From Icerya purchasi (lineage: Eukaryota > Arthropoda > Insecta > Hemiptera > Monophlebidae), in the NCBI GenBank assembly GCA_039619475.1, contig CM077115.1, forward strand, positions 158,323,774 through 158,387,773: 64,000 nucleotides of DNA. Reading direction: 5' to 3'. This document shows, piece by piece, positions 24,871-35,231 of the stretch; the first letter of the stretch is position 1, and each line of letters begins with the position of its first letter. Under the pieces are notes generated by a model that saw only the letters and a list, made by a program, of their open reading frames with translations, was not told the origin of the DNA and ran no database searches. Made by a program: the position numbers and the translations under genes.

Positions 24871-26285
24871 CTGTCTGATGAGGCGATGGAGTGATTTATT
24901 TTTCCATTTTTTGTATTAATTTTTTATTTAAATAAGAAAAAAAAAATAACTGTTTCCAAAATGTTTTCACTGATAACACTAAAGATCATCAATAGCTACT
25001 AAACAGGAAAAAAAAAAAGAAAGAAAATCGGTAAATAAACAGAGGAGAAAAAGGTACTGAACTGTTTTTTCTTTGCCTATTTATCCATATTTTTTTAAAT
25101 AGAATTTCCCTGCAGTGCATTTATCGGAAATATTGAAACAAATACACGGTTTGAAAGCTTCTTTTTTACTGTCTCTATTGCAATTTTTAAAGATAATCAT
25201 TCCAGTGTTTTGAAGATACAAAATTTTCCTAACCAATTTAAAAAAAAAAACAAAGAGGTCATCCAGACAGGATGTTTCATGTACTGAACATTATGTGTGT
25301 TAATTTAAAGATTACCATAATTTACATTTACATAATACTAAATTAAAAACAAAGATATTTAATTTTTAATTTGTAATATCGTATATATTTCTCGCTATAA
25401 ATGTGTTTAACAATTTTTGCGCCTTTGTTTGTCTTTTTCGATATTTTTTTGAAACCTAGGTAGATTCGTCAAGGAATTAAATATATAATTAAAATCATAG
25501 ATAACAGAAGAAACTTCAACAAACGTATCCTCAAATAAACTTGCTAGATACGAATGAAAATGAAAGATATATAACGAATATGTATTAGAAGCAAATTCAG
25601 TCCAGTTATGTTACACTTTAAATGTCGTAGAGTTGATAGTCTGTAATTTGTTAAATACGGTTGACTATACATTAACAAAAAAAAAAAAAAAAAAATGAAC
25701 AGAACCGGTAATGCATTTGACCGATTATTAATGTTAATCATTTTCGTCCGTTTTGTACCACCATTGCTAACGGAGAACTCTTAAATTTACATCGCAAAAG
25801 TCTGTTTATCTGCATTTCACGCTGAAGTCGTTACTTCAAAAAAAAAATAGAAAATATTTTAAAAAAGCGAATAACAAAATAAAATCATGTAAAATACATG
25901 TTTCGTGACTATGTATATGTATGCGTATACAACATGCTATAGGCGCGGAAAAACTAAATCGTTAACGAAGAACGGTATTTTTTGGACGGAATTTCTGATA
26001 GCAGTAATAATTCGTGTTTCTCACTAACACAAATGATAACGTTTAACGGATGATACCTGAAAATCATCGTAGCTAGTCTGTTAAAACGTGTGGTTTGCTT
26101 GCGCCCGAAAGAGGGTGACCCGATTTTTCGCTCGTCTACAACGACCACTACAAAATTACAATATTGAACGTTTCTGTGAAAAGCAAACTCCGGCTGTAAA
26201 CGAGACATTTCCCCTTTCCAATTGTTTATTTAATATAATAATACATAGTGCAATCACGACGATATGTTACCTAATACTATTTACT
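24871..26285. other. Intergenic, nothing recognised
   Basis: AT-rich DNA with A and T runs (notably about 25677-25695). A slightly more GC-rich patch near 25945-26215 has short open frames on both strands but no family signature. Confidence 0.4.
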
Positions 26286-26405
26286 ATAGGTGTATGTTTT
26301 ATTATTAAAATAACATCTTTATTATCTACAACACATTTTATTATTAAAATAGCTTTTTATTATTTACTGCGTATTTTATTATTAAAATAACGTTTTTATT
26401 ATTTA
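26286..26405 (+). repeat. Short tandem repeat, period about 39 bp, three units
   Basis: TTTTATTATTAAAATA recurs three times with spacing 39 and 38 bp, separated by TTTATTAT-rich spacers (ACATCTTTATTATCTAC, GCTTTTTATTATTTACTG, CGTTTTTATTATTTACTA). No coding meaning. Confidence 0.8.
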
Positions 26406-28904
26406 CTACTATTACTTATTGATACAATTCGACATATGTGGCGCTATCTTGTGATGATGGCAAGCTATAAATTATTCTTCGATTAAAATCATTTAATTTT
26501 CTATCTCATCTAGTCATAAGTTCTACCGTATGCAACCGTTTATACGCGGATTTACCGGGTTTTATTTTGATATTAATTTTTTTTTTCCTCCGTTGCTGGT
26601 CATTGGCCGAAAAAGTGTTGTGATTTACTTGGTGCAACAGCTGTTTTGAATCGCCGCATTGCGTTATACATATCATTTTCTTATTATAGACACTCGGACG
26701 CGGGTCCGTGATAGCATTTTCCGTGGGGAATTTCATGTGCGCCCAGCTTTATTTCGGGGTTCACGTATTGTCGTTTTTAGCACCGTCTATCTGGGAGTAA
26801 TCTATTCGCGTAAGGGGAAAAAAAAAGCCTAATGCTCTAAAAAAGACACTGATCAGGGGAAAATAATTATATTCTATTTGATCATGGAAAACATCCGGGA
26901 TCCTGAGATTATTTTGGGTCCTGGGTCAGTGACACCTGAAGTCTGGACGGATCCCGGCGGGACTGCATTACTTTCACCCGACAACAGAAAATAATTATTA
27001 TTACTGCCGTCAAATTTTAACCAATTTGTTTTATTATAAAATATACACCCGCAACATACACATACATACATGCATATATATGTGTATAGATAGATAGATA
27101 TCTATATGTATTTTGTAATAATTTCTGTTACATATATAAGTACATACTTTTACGCACACATGAGTAAATTTACGCTATACGCCCATATTCACTTACTAAC
27201 GAAAGCATAACACAATATACATAAATAAACGTAGGCACATAAATGCAGATATTTACTCATATATTTTATTATCTATTTTTTTTTCCAACGAACTCGTTAA
27301 ACCCTCTTAAACCATACTCATTTAACCTTCATACAGTGCAACCTGTCTTTGTTCTCACATTTTCACTTACAGTAAATTTCTCTAATTTATTTTCTAAGCT
27401 TGTACTAGGTCAATTTGATCTACTTTTCACCGTTTTACTTTTCTTTATTTCTTTTTTCACATATTGAATTATTTTTAAGATATTTTTATCATTCCGAAGC
27501 CGTATTTTGAATTTCGTTTTTATTTATTCCCTTTGTTAGTCTCATTTGTTATTTCTAAGCTTTCGGTATTACGTAATTGTTTATTTGTTCTCGAAATTTT
27601 GTTTTAGGTATTAGAATCTGGCAGGGTACTCTTTTCCTTAGGATATAATTTGTTTTCGATTTTTCTTATAACCGATCTATTTCCGGTTTATCGAATATTG
27701 CAGTTTAGTACTCATTAAAAATAACCCTCTGGCATTTAGTAAATTTTTTCATTGTAATTTTTCTATTTTCATTCGACATATTTTTCTAATCGCACTTTAA
27801 ACTTCTACACTATATCCTTAGTCTTGATTCAAATAATCAAAAATAAATCATTTTTAAGGTTTCCTTTTCGATAAATTCTTTTTTGTATTGTTCAAAGTGC
27901 AAATATTACATTTCCGACTTTATTTTCTACGTATAATGCTTATTCCATTTATAATTTAGACTTATCACTCCGATATATTTATTTAACTGCACAATTTCTA
28001 TATATTTACTATTTAGTTTTGAGTACTGATTTATATGCTTCATATAATGTGCACATGCCGAAAATCGGAATTGTTCGACATACTAATACGAGTTCGAAAA
28101 TTATAAAATAAACAATAACTACCGAAGGCCGGGAGTGTAATGTGAATAAAGAGTGCAAAAGCACTGAAATGTATGGCGTTACCATTAGGCAGTGTATGCT
28201 GGCACCACGTCACTATTAGCTGTTATTTGTTTGCACCCTTTAAATTGAATTTTACAGGTTAACTTAATTGCACTTCGACGATAAATAATAATAAATGTAT
28301 TCGGTTAAATTAAAGAAATTCCTCTAATCTACTACGTTCATTATGTTAAGCGTAAATTTTTATTTCCGTATAAGAGTGGAAGGGAACGCTAATCGATAAA
28401 ATCGTAGCTTAAGAAGGAAAGTCATTGTTAATTGTCTCGTTTATTATGCGCGCCAAGATTACAGCTCTGCTAACATATTTGCTCTACTTTCTCATGAGGA
28501 ATCACACCGAAAGATATTGTAATTTTTGATTGAACTTTGATTTCTTGCTTTGACAATAAAATGTGACTTCTGCGTAATTAATGAATTGCTTCAAAATCGA
28601 AAAAGTAATTTTGAACCACCTTTTAACGATTAAAAAGTAATTTTCGGTTCGAAGAATTTCGCAATTTTTCATTTTATATGAAACGAGCCAAAAAAAGTAA
28701 TATTTTTTGGGTCCAGATTTCAAGATTAATTATAACGAAACGATTCACAAGCATTTCTAATTATATATTAAATGTAGTTTAATTGGGTTTTTTTGTTTAT
28801 TTCTCGTTCATTATTATTTCGGGTGCGCGATCCGATCGCTAAAATTAGGCCGTCACTATGCCGCACACACACCCGATAGTACTCTACTTATGAAAAGTAC
28901 ATTA
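26406..28904. other. Intergenic, nothing recognised
   Basis: AT-rich DNA including a mixed TATATG/TAGA simple-sequence run at about 27058-27112. No LINE or LTR motif, RNA gene or convincing host exon was found. Confidence 0.4.
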
Positions 28905-29255
28905 GCTGATACCACGGATGTATGTAATAGTAATGGACACACTACGTCAAAATACACGCAAGAACAACTGTACAGATTCAACAGGTAATATCGAACCAAT
29001 TATTTAGAATACTAACTGCGATGCAAACGAATTCGTAAATAACAGAAACAATCTACTGAATACGGACAACAAATGTATTCAGATCCTATTTTAAAAACAA
29101 TGAAAGATAAACCATCTACTGTTAATAATAATAATGATCGGTGGCGTGTAATCTCCAACAAAAAGAGAGCGAGAAGCTCTGAAACTTCCACCGTCTCAGC
29201 CCAGCACAAAGCGTAACATTTATGAATTCTTATCGGTAGATGACTATGTATATAT
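28905..29255 (+). pseudogene. Possible LINE ORF1 N-terminal remnant
   Basis: A plus-strand reading near 29105-29210 gives NNNNDRWRVISNKKRARSSE and then TSTVSAQHK, followed after a frameshift by IYEFLSVDDY. This basic, Ser/Thr-rich composition with KKRAR is like the start of Jockey-group ORF1 proteins. There is no zinc knuckle and no adjoining ORF2 on the same strand, so the assignment is weak. Confidence 0.3.
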
Positions 29256-29439
29256 ATATATTTTTTTTTTTTTTTTTGGTATATATTATTCTATTTTTAC
29301 ATATAAAAATTGAATGTGATCAACGGTGGAAACCATTCAATTAAGTTTTGGATTCCACCACTCTACATGGTACAATCATTAATTTAAAATACTATAATAT
29401 TAATATAAATTGATATTGGACTACTTCCTATATTCTAAT
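29256..29439. other. T tract and short spacer
   Basis: A TATATA run is followed by about 17 T and a short AT-rich spacer before the 3' end of the minus-strand LINE. No feature. Confidence 0.4.
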
Positions 29440-31925
29440 TCCTTTTTGGCCAATTTATTGAAAATATTCATTTTTTCCCGTACCAATTCATCACAGTCTT
29501 CCGCTATCTCTATATTTAGAATGTTGCATCCATTCAGGATATATGCTGTACCTGCTCGTTGCATCTAATGAAATTTTCAGTTTCCGCTATATTAAATCTT
29601 TTGAGGTAGATTTTGAAATTTCCATGTCCTGATATGAACTTTACGTTGTAAATATTCGGAGTATAGTACATATTATTATTTAGACTCTCCTTAACAGTTG
29701 GAAAAGAGAACTTTTCGTTATTCCGTTATGACACTTATCTACACCGTTTCAAACTTTTCCATATATTGTTCGCTGATAAATTTTTTGAATTGTCTAGCTG
29801 TTAAAATTTCATTCTCTACTATATATCTTTGATTTGTATATGTAATTTTTTTGAAAGTTTGTTCTACCTTTAATTAATTTCTCATTGCAGGAACCATGTT
29901 TTTCGATTTCTAAGTATAACGATTCTAGCTAAATATAACTAAAGCATTTGTATAATTTATTGTTTTGTAAGTTTTGATTAGTTTGATTGCTATGAAATTC
30001 TGTGTATGCTTGCTAAAATTTTTTAGAATTTATTGAACTTTAGCATACGTTGTAAATAATATTACCATATAGTAGATTTGATGTCACTGTTTTATGTAAT
30101 ATTATTCCTTTTTTGTAATTCATCTGATTGTTACTGTTAAACAGTTTTGTGAATATGTTAATAAATTTCGTAATTTTATCATTTATTTACTTGCAGTGAT
30201 TGTAAAATTTGAGGTTTTTATCTATCAGAACGCCCAGGTATTTTAATTGGTCCTGTACTGTGATCTGCAGTCCGTATTTATTTAAGTTCATGTTAATTTT
30301 ACTGTAATTGAATGTCATAAAATTTGTTTTGCTCCCATTTAGATTATATATTTCTAGAAACTCTTTTACATTCTTATATACTATTGCTATTTTCTTTTGC
30401 TAATCTGTATTTCTATCTGCTAGTATGTTTGCTAAATAAAATTTTACCATCGTTCGGTAATTCTGATATATTTGTGCAAACAGTATATTCCATAAATATA
30501 GACTTAAAACCGCTCCTTGTAATATCTACGTGTATCTCTTTTTTTGTAATTGTTTATATTGCTTTCAGTATATCTTTGATCGTAATATTGATTTAGAATC
30601 TTCAATAAGTTATAGTCTAATTTTAATTTTCTCGGTAGTTTTATCATCTGATTTATGTCAATGCTATCAAATGCTTTTGTAATGTCTATAGTTAACATTA
30701 CCGTTTTATATGATTTATTTTTGTATTCTTTGATCGTACAGTACACATATTCCAAATTTTTAACTCTGTTGATTTCCCTTCCAATGCTCCATACTCCGGT
30801 CTTTATTAATAATATTTCGTGTTACACAGAAGTTTTTGATTTTACTTAGTGTCCATTTCTCATAAATCTTACTAAAATTTTATAATATGTTAATCGCTCT
30901 GTATGATATAGACTCTTTCTTTGGTTTAACGGTTTTATGTATTATTTATTGCTGTTCTAGATAATTTCCATACATTTGGATAGTAGCTTTTCTCAAATAA
31001 TTTATTTATATATTTTGTTATTACTCCTGGGTACTTTTTATTGAATATGTTTACGAATGTGTTAGATATATTATCTGGTTTCTTGTTTAGCCTTTTAATT
31101 ATTTCATAGATTTCCTCTTCTTCCATTTTTGTTGTGTCTTCAATATTGCATCTGTTAATAATGAATGGTTTACTATGTGTGTACAGTTTTTCCGCTAATA
31201 AGTCAGTTTTATTTTTTGTGTCTGTTGTTGCCCACCCGTCTAACATTGGTATTTCTAATCTAGCGTTTCTATTCATTAATAGTTTGTACTTTAGTCCAAA
31301 TAGTTTGTTTGTTTCCGTTAACTTCTTCCATACTTCCATTTTTGATATTGCATTTGTAATTATTAAATTCTTTTTTGTAATCTTTAAATAATAACTCTTT
31401 GCGCCTTTCATTTTTTCACTTTTTATACTTTTTATATTTTCCACTGACTCTATTTTAATAATTTTGTAATTTATCATTTCAACAATATGTATTTTTTCCC
31501 CTTCTGATATTATACGATTTATCTATCGCTAATTTCGTATATTTTGTAAAATTTTCTATCGATCTGTTCAATTCATTTTTGTCTTTACAATTTACACTAA
31601 AGTCTAAATTTAGTACTTTATCTTCAATGTTTTTATCGAGTCTTTTATAATTGATATATTTTACATGCCCTTTTATTTCGCTGTGATTATTTGTGCTTAG
31701 TTTAAATATAATGTATTTATGATCACTATTCGTTATCATGTCTGATACTTCCCATTCACTTAAATCACCTGTTAGATTAAGTGTTACAATTGTTAGATCA
31801 ATTACACTTGTTGTATTATTCCTGTTAAAGGTTATCTTATTTTTTTGTCATTCATTATCACTAAGTTGAACATGTCTATTATTTTTTCCGTCGGAGTTAA
31901 GTTCAGATCACACTCCGTTATTAAC
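29440..31925 (-). pseudogene. R1-like LINE ORF2 remnant (EN end, RT, thumb)
   Basis: Reading the minus strand from 31925 downward: the endonuclease end (VIDLTIVTLN, LSEWEVSDM, NSDHKYIIFKL, giving the SDH box), a basic linker with WKKLTETNKLFGLKYKLLMN, the RT entry (EEEIYEIIKRLNKKPDNIS, YYPNVWKLSRTA), motif A in the frame 30504-30755 (VMLTIDITKAFDSIDINQM), and farther on a thumb with LKYLGVLIDKNLKF. The RT wording (TIDITKAFDSID, long hydrophilic linker) looks R1/Jockey-like and there is no sign of RNase H. Motif C (YADD) is damaged. Several frameshifts are present. The 5' part of the EN is missing, truncated where a plus-strand LINE starts at 31.93 kb. Confidence 0.75.
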
Positions 31926-31929
31926 GTGC

Positions 31930-33160
31930 CTCACAGTACAAACGATAATAAATGAAAAAACTAAATCATTATTAAACAAATATACAGATTGGATGAAATT
32001 TAAGAAACACATGGATCTGATTATGGAATCCAATATTAGACTGAGAGCGGTTTCTACATTAACTAAGAACATCTATGATGCCTGTAAAACAGCCACTAAA
32101 ACTCCAGCGCATAAAGCTATTAAGGAAAGTCACTTTAATGTTTCAGAAGAAATTAGAAACTTAGTACAAGTGACAAGAAGAGTACGTACTAGTTGGCAAC
32201 GTAATAGAACATTAACTGGTAAACAACGATACAATTCACTACAGAGGGAATTACGCAAAAAGATACAAATATACCAGAGCACCAGGTATGAACTCAGTTA
32301 AACCCGCAAGATTGCTCTAATCTTTTCTAAAACAACATTCAAAACAGTACCTAATTAAAAAATCAAATGGGGAATGGATCAAAATTGATGCTGATAAAGG
32401 TCAAATTTTTACTGAGGATTTGGTACAAATATTTAAACCACACAATGAAATACAGGATTTCACACATGATCAAATAATAGAAACACATATGGAAGCCCCT
32501 TTTCAACTCACACTGCCAACAAAGCTTATATCACCTTTTAAGTACTGTCTAAAATTAAGATGTCGCGGACCAAAAAAGCTCCAGGTTTCGATAAAATAAC
32601 AGATGAAATAATTAAAATGCTGCCACCTAAAACGGTCACTTTAATTACTTATATGCGTAACGCGATTCTAAGAATCAGATATATTACCCTGAAACTTGGA
32701 AAAGATCAAAATTTTGGTAATCTTAAAACCGGGAAAGAATCCAATATATTCTTCCACGTATAATCAGCCTTTTAAGCGTACTTTCCAAAATTGAATACTT
32801 CCGATAACAATAGAAAATAGGATTATTCCAAATCATCATTTCGGTTTCCGTGGAAGACACTCAACTGTTCACCAGGCACATAATAGACCAAATAGCAGCT
32901 ACATTAGAGAAAGGAGAATACTGCAACGCCATTTTACTGGATATTGAACAGGTCTTCGATCGCGTTTAGCATCAAGGATTACTTTGTAAACTAAAACAAA
33001 ACTTTACCCAACGATTTATATGCAGTTACGGTCTCATACTTGGCAAACAAAAGTTTCAATGTTAAGATAAACTCATCGTTGTCTTTGTCAAATAACATAA
33101 AGGCATCAGTGGCACAAGGGAGCGTACTCGGCCCGCTCTTGTATTCCAAAAAACAACTTT
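31930..33160 (+). pseudogene. Jockey-like LINE ORF2 remnant (linker and RT)
   Basis: The frame 31993-32301 contains EEIRNLVQVTRRVRTSWQRN and KQRYNSLQRELRKKIQIYQS, the basic linker between EN and RT in Jockey-clade ORF2. The frame from 32560 has KKAPGFDKITDEIIKMLPPK and ITYMRNAILRIRYI, the RT entry. Later, across frames: HHFGFRGRHSTVHQ-like sequence near 32835-32875, FYWILNRSSIA for a damaged motif A near 32935-32965, and QGSVLGPLLY near 33117-33145 for motif B. No EN, motif C or C-terminal part is present. Stops and frameshifts abound. It diverges head to head from the R1-like remnant only a few bases away. Confidence 0.8.
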
Positions 33161-33449
33161 ATTTACCATAGAAGAGTAGTGGACTTTTTTCTAATTTTCT
33201 TTTTTAACTACTTCCTGTTCTCATTGAATTTGGCCATCTATAGGCCACGCGAAAACAGCAACTTTTTAATTTTCCGTTTCTCCAAGTACTTCTTCGTGAT
33301 CTCGTTGTATTTCTTTTTCGTCTCAACTGTCCATTTTTTCCAAGTTTTTCTTTTCTCACTATTTTTTATTTATTTTATTTATTTAATTACAAAAATCTGT
33401 ACTATAAACTGCTATAAGGGCTAGTAGTACGGGAGTAGCTTAATGCATA

Positions 33450-33790
33450 GTGATAAGCATAAGGTTGTGCTCAGTTATAATTTAGTTGTTAGACTGATGT
33501 TTTTTGGGAATTCGAATAATATATGATAAAGATTGTGGAGAAAGTTGGATCGCAGCGTTGTTGGATTAGGTAAGAGGTATCGGAGTGCGAGAGGTAAGGG
33601 GCATTCAAGAAAAATGTGCGGAATAATATAAGGAAAGCAGCAAAGGGAACATGCAGAGAGAGTTTTTTTTGGATAGCATCAGTGCGGGAGCGAGATATGT
33701 CCGGTAAGAAGACGAAAGAATAGGACGTCGGTTTGTCGACAGCTGGTAATTGATTGAACCTAGTTTGTGCTAGCTAATTCCATCCATTGG
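33450..33790 (-). pseudogene. LINE C-terminal Cys/His region remnant
   Basis: The minus strand near 33740-33590 reads LTGHISLPH, then SACSLCCFPYIIPHIFLECP, an arrangement of C-x2-C...H-x4-C comparable with CPLC...HVFFEC in the intact LINE ORF at 35.2-36.6 kb. RTYLAPALMLS-like frames are shadows. There is a stop in the middle and no 3' tail motif, so only about 300 bp survive. Confidence 0.55.
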
Positions 33791-34445
33791 CCGCACCAGT
33801 CCTTGGTTAATAGCTTCTCTTATTGCTCGATTGGAACGTCCTATCCAGTTTCGTTTCATTAGCGAAAATAAGGGATGACAGCTGTCTTCTATGCACTTGT
33901 AGGGAAAGTACGCGAGTTGTCAGTTGCAGATTTTGAAGAAATTTTGATATGTTGTAAAGAATTTAAAAATATTAGACACCTATTTTAAAAAGGTGAAAAC
34001 CATCCTTAAAGTTTACCCCCAAAAACAGTTTTTTCCACATATCCCGGCTCCAACTCCATATTTTTCCATAAGACAAAATGGAGACTGTTTCTTATGAAAG
34101 AGGTGAGTAATCCATAATGATTTAAGCGGGAAGGGTTACATTCCCTATTTTTAGGAGGTAAAACACGTATCTTTGAGTTCCCTGGAGGCAAGGGATTAAG
34201 AGTTGATAGAGACGAAGTAAATTTTGTAGGTCTTTATAATGGCTAAGTTTCATGAAACTAAATTGTTGATTAATTTGGGCTAGTCAAATTTCGGATACCT
34301 TTTCGTTAGGTTAGTTAATTTAATTTTAATCTTGCGATAGTTAATAAACGAGTGGCATTTTTAGAGAAGACGGATTAGTTTAGGTATAACGTTTGTAAAG
34401 TTTTGCGAATGTTTGTACGCTTCTTTGAGGTTTTTACACAGGTCA
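33791..34445. other. Intergenic flank of the BEL/Pao insertion
   Basis: No coding frame or repeat was recognised. It ends with the ACATC target duplication at 34446-34450 and would join the sequence at 40564 in the pre-insertion allele. Confidence 0.5.
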
Positions 34446-34450
34446 ACATC

Positions 34451-34901
34451 TGTTTTTGCAAATAAGTTGCCGAGAGTCAGAATAATTTAAAAAATGTATT
34501 CGACGAAAACGAATATGGCGTAAGCCCTGAAAAGGGCTATTTCAAATATTTGAACGACAAAGAAAGTAATAATGATAGAAAATAGCGTAAAGAGGAATAC
34601 GAATGAAGGAACCGATAGAAAATGAGGAAAACGATACGAAAGGAGTCGAAAACGGAATATAGAGAACGAAAAAAAGGGGATATAGAAACGAAAAACACGA
34701 TATTACCGAAAAAACCGAATAAACACAACAACGAGGTATACCGATCGAATCGAATCGAATAGAACGATGAATTAAAGCCGGCACAGATAACAGTGATAAG
34801 GAACGGCCGAGCGCTGTTGATCACATATCAGCTGTACGCTGCACCGGACTTAATTTCTTTTTACACAGCTAAAATGCGACGTTGCATTTTAGCCGCTAAC
34901 A
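34451..34901 (-). repeat. 3' LTR of the BEL/Pao element, 451 bp
   Basis: It begins TG and ends CA on either strand and is the same length as the 5' LTR. I found five substitutions between the two LTRs, about 99% identity. At its outer (5' in element sense) end lies a perfect inverted repeat, GCTAAAATGC with GCATTTTAGC around a 6-nt loop (about 34868-34893). A second short hairpin, AGCCCTGAAAAGGGCT, lies at 34523-34538 near the inner end in element sense. Confidence 0.95.
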
Positions 34902-34912
34902 GCTCCCCCCCC
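34902..34912 (-). promoter_or_regulatory. Polypurine tract of the BEL/Pao element
   Basis: On the minus strand GGGGGGGGAGC directly precedes the TGTTAG start of the 3' LTR. That is the expected place and composition for the plus-strand DNA primer of an LTR retrotransposon, and it fixes the element's orientation. Confidence 0.9.
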
Positions 34913-34972
34913 GGACTGAACTGTCAGGTTCAGTAACCGGAAGTGGAACCACGGAACTGGTTAACTTTTTGG

Positions 34973-35231
34973 TTACAGTTCCATTCGATAAAACTTCAAT
35001 GGTTTGAATGTTTGATTCAGTGTTTCGATCGGACAAATAGGTTTCCTTCGAGAGGTTTCAGTACTGAAATTTCTACCGACCAACGCGTTCCTGATATTAC
35101 CTAAATTATTCGGCGAGTGAAGGACGCATGGAGTTGTTGGCGGCACAGCCGAAACCGCAGTCCGATTTTGGCCAGCCGTCGCTGAAAAAGAAGACGGCAG
35201 CGGCGGTGGAGGCAAAGATGAAGTTGACGAC
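34973..35231 (-). pseudogene. C-terminal end of the Ser/Thr/Pro-rich ORF of the BEL/Pao element
   Basis: An open minus-strand frame runs from the LINE junction (about 35231) to a stop at 34973, about 85 codons. It begins with NNQSSTSSLPPPPLPSSFSA, continues with AVPPTTPCVLHSP, and ends near FKPLKFYRMEL. After the stop are about 60 bp of untranslated sequence, then the polypurine tract. It does not resemble the usual end of a BEL/Pao integrase region. Its Ser/Thr/Pro-rich start continues the composition of the ORF on the other side of the LINE, so the two are probably halves of one frame. Function unknown. Confidence 0.6.

Noticed and set aside
27058..27112. Possible telomere-like or CRISPR-like short repeats
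   Set aside because: It is an irregular TATATG/TAGA simple sequence without unit structure or spacers.
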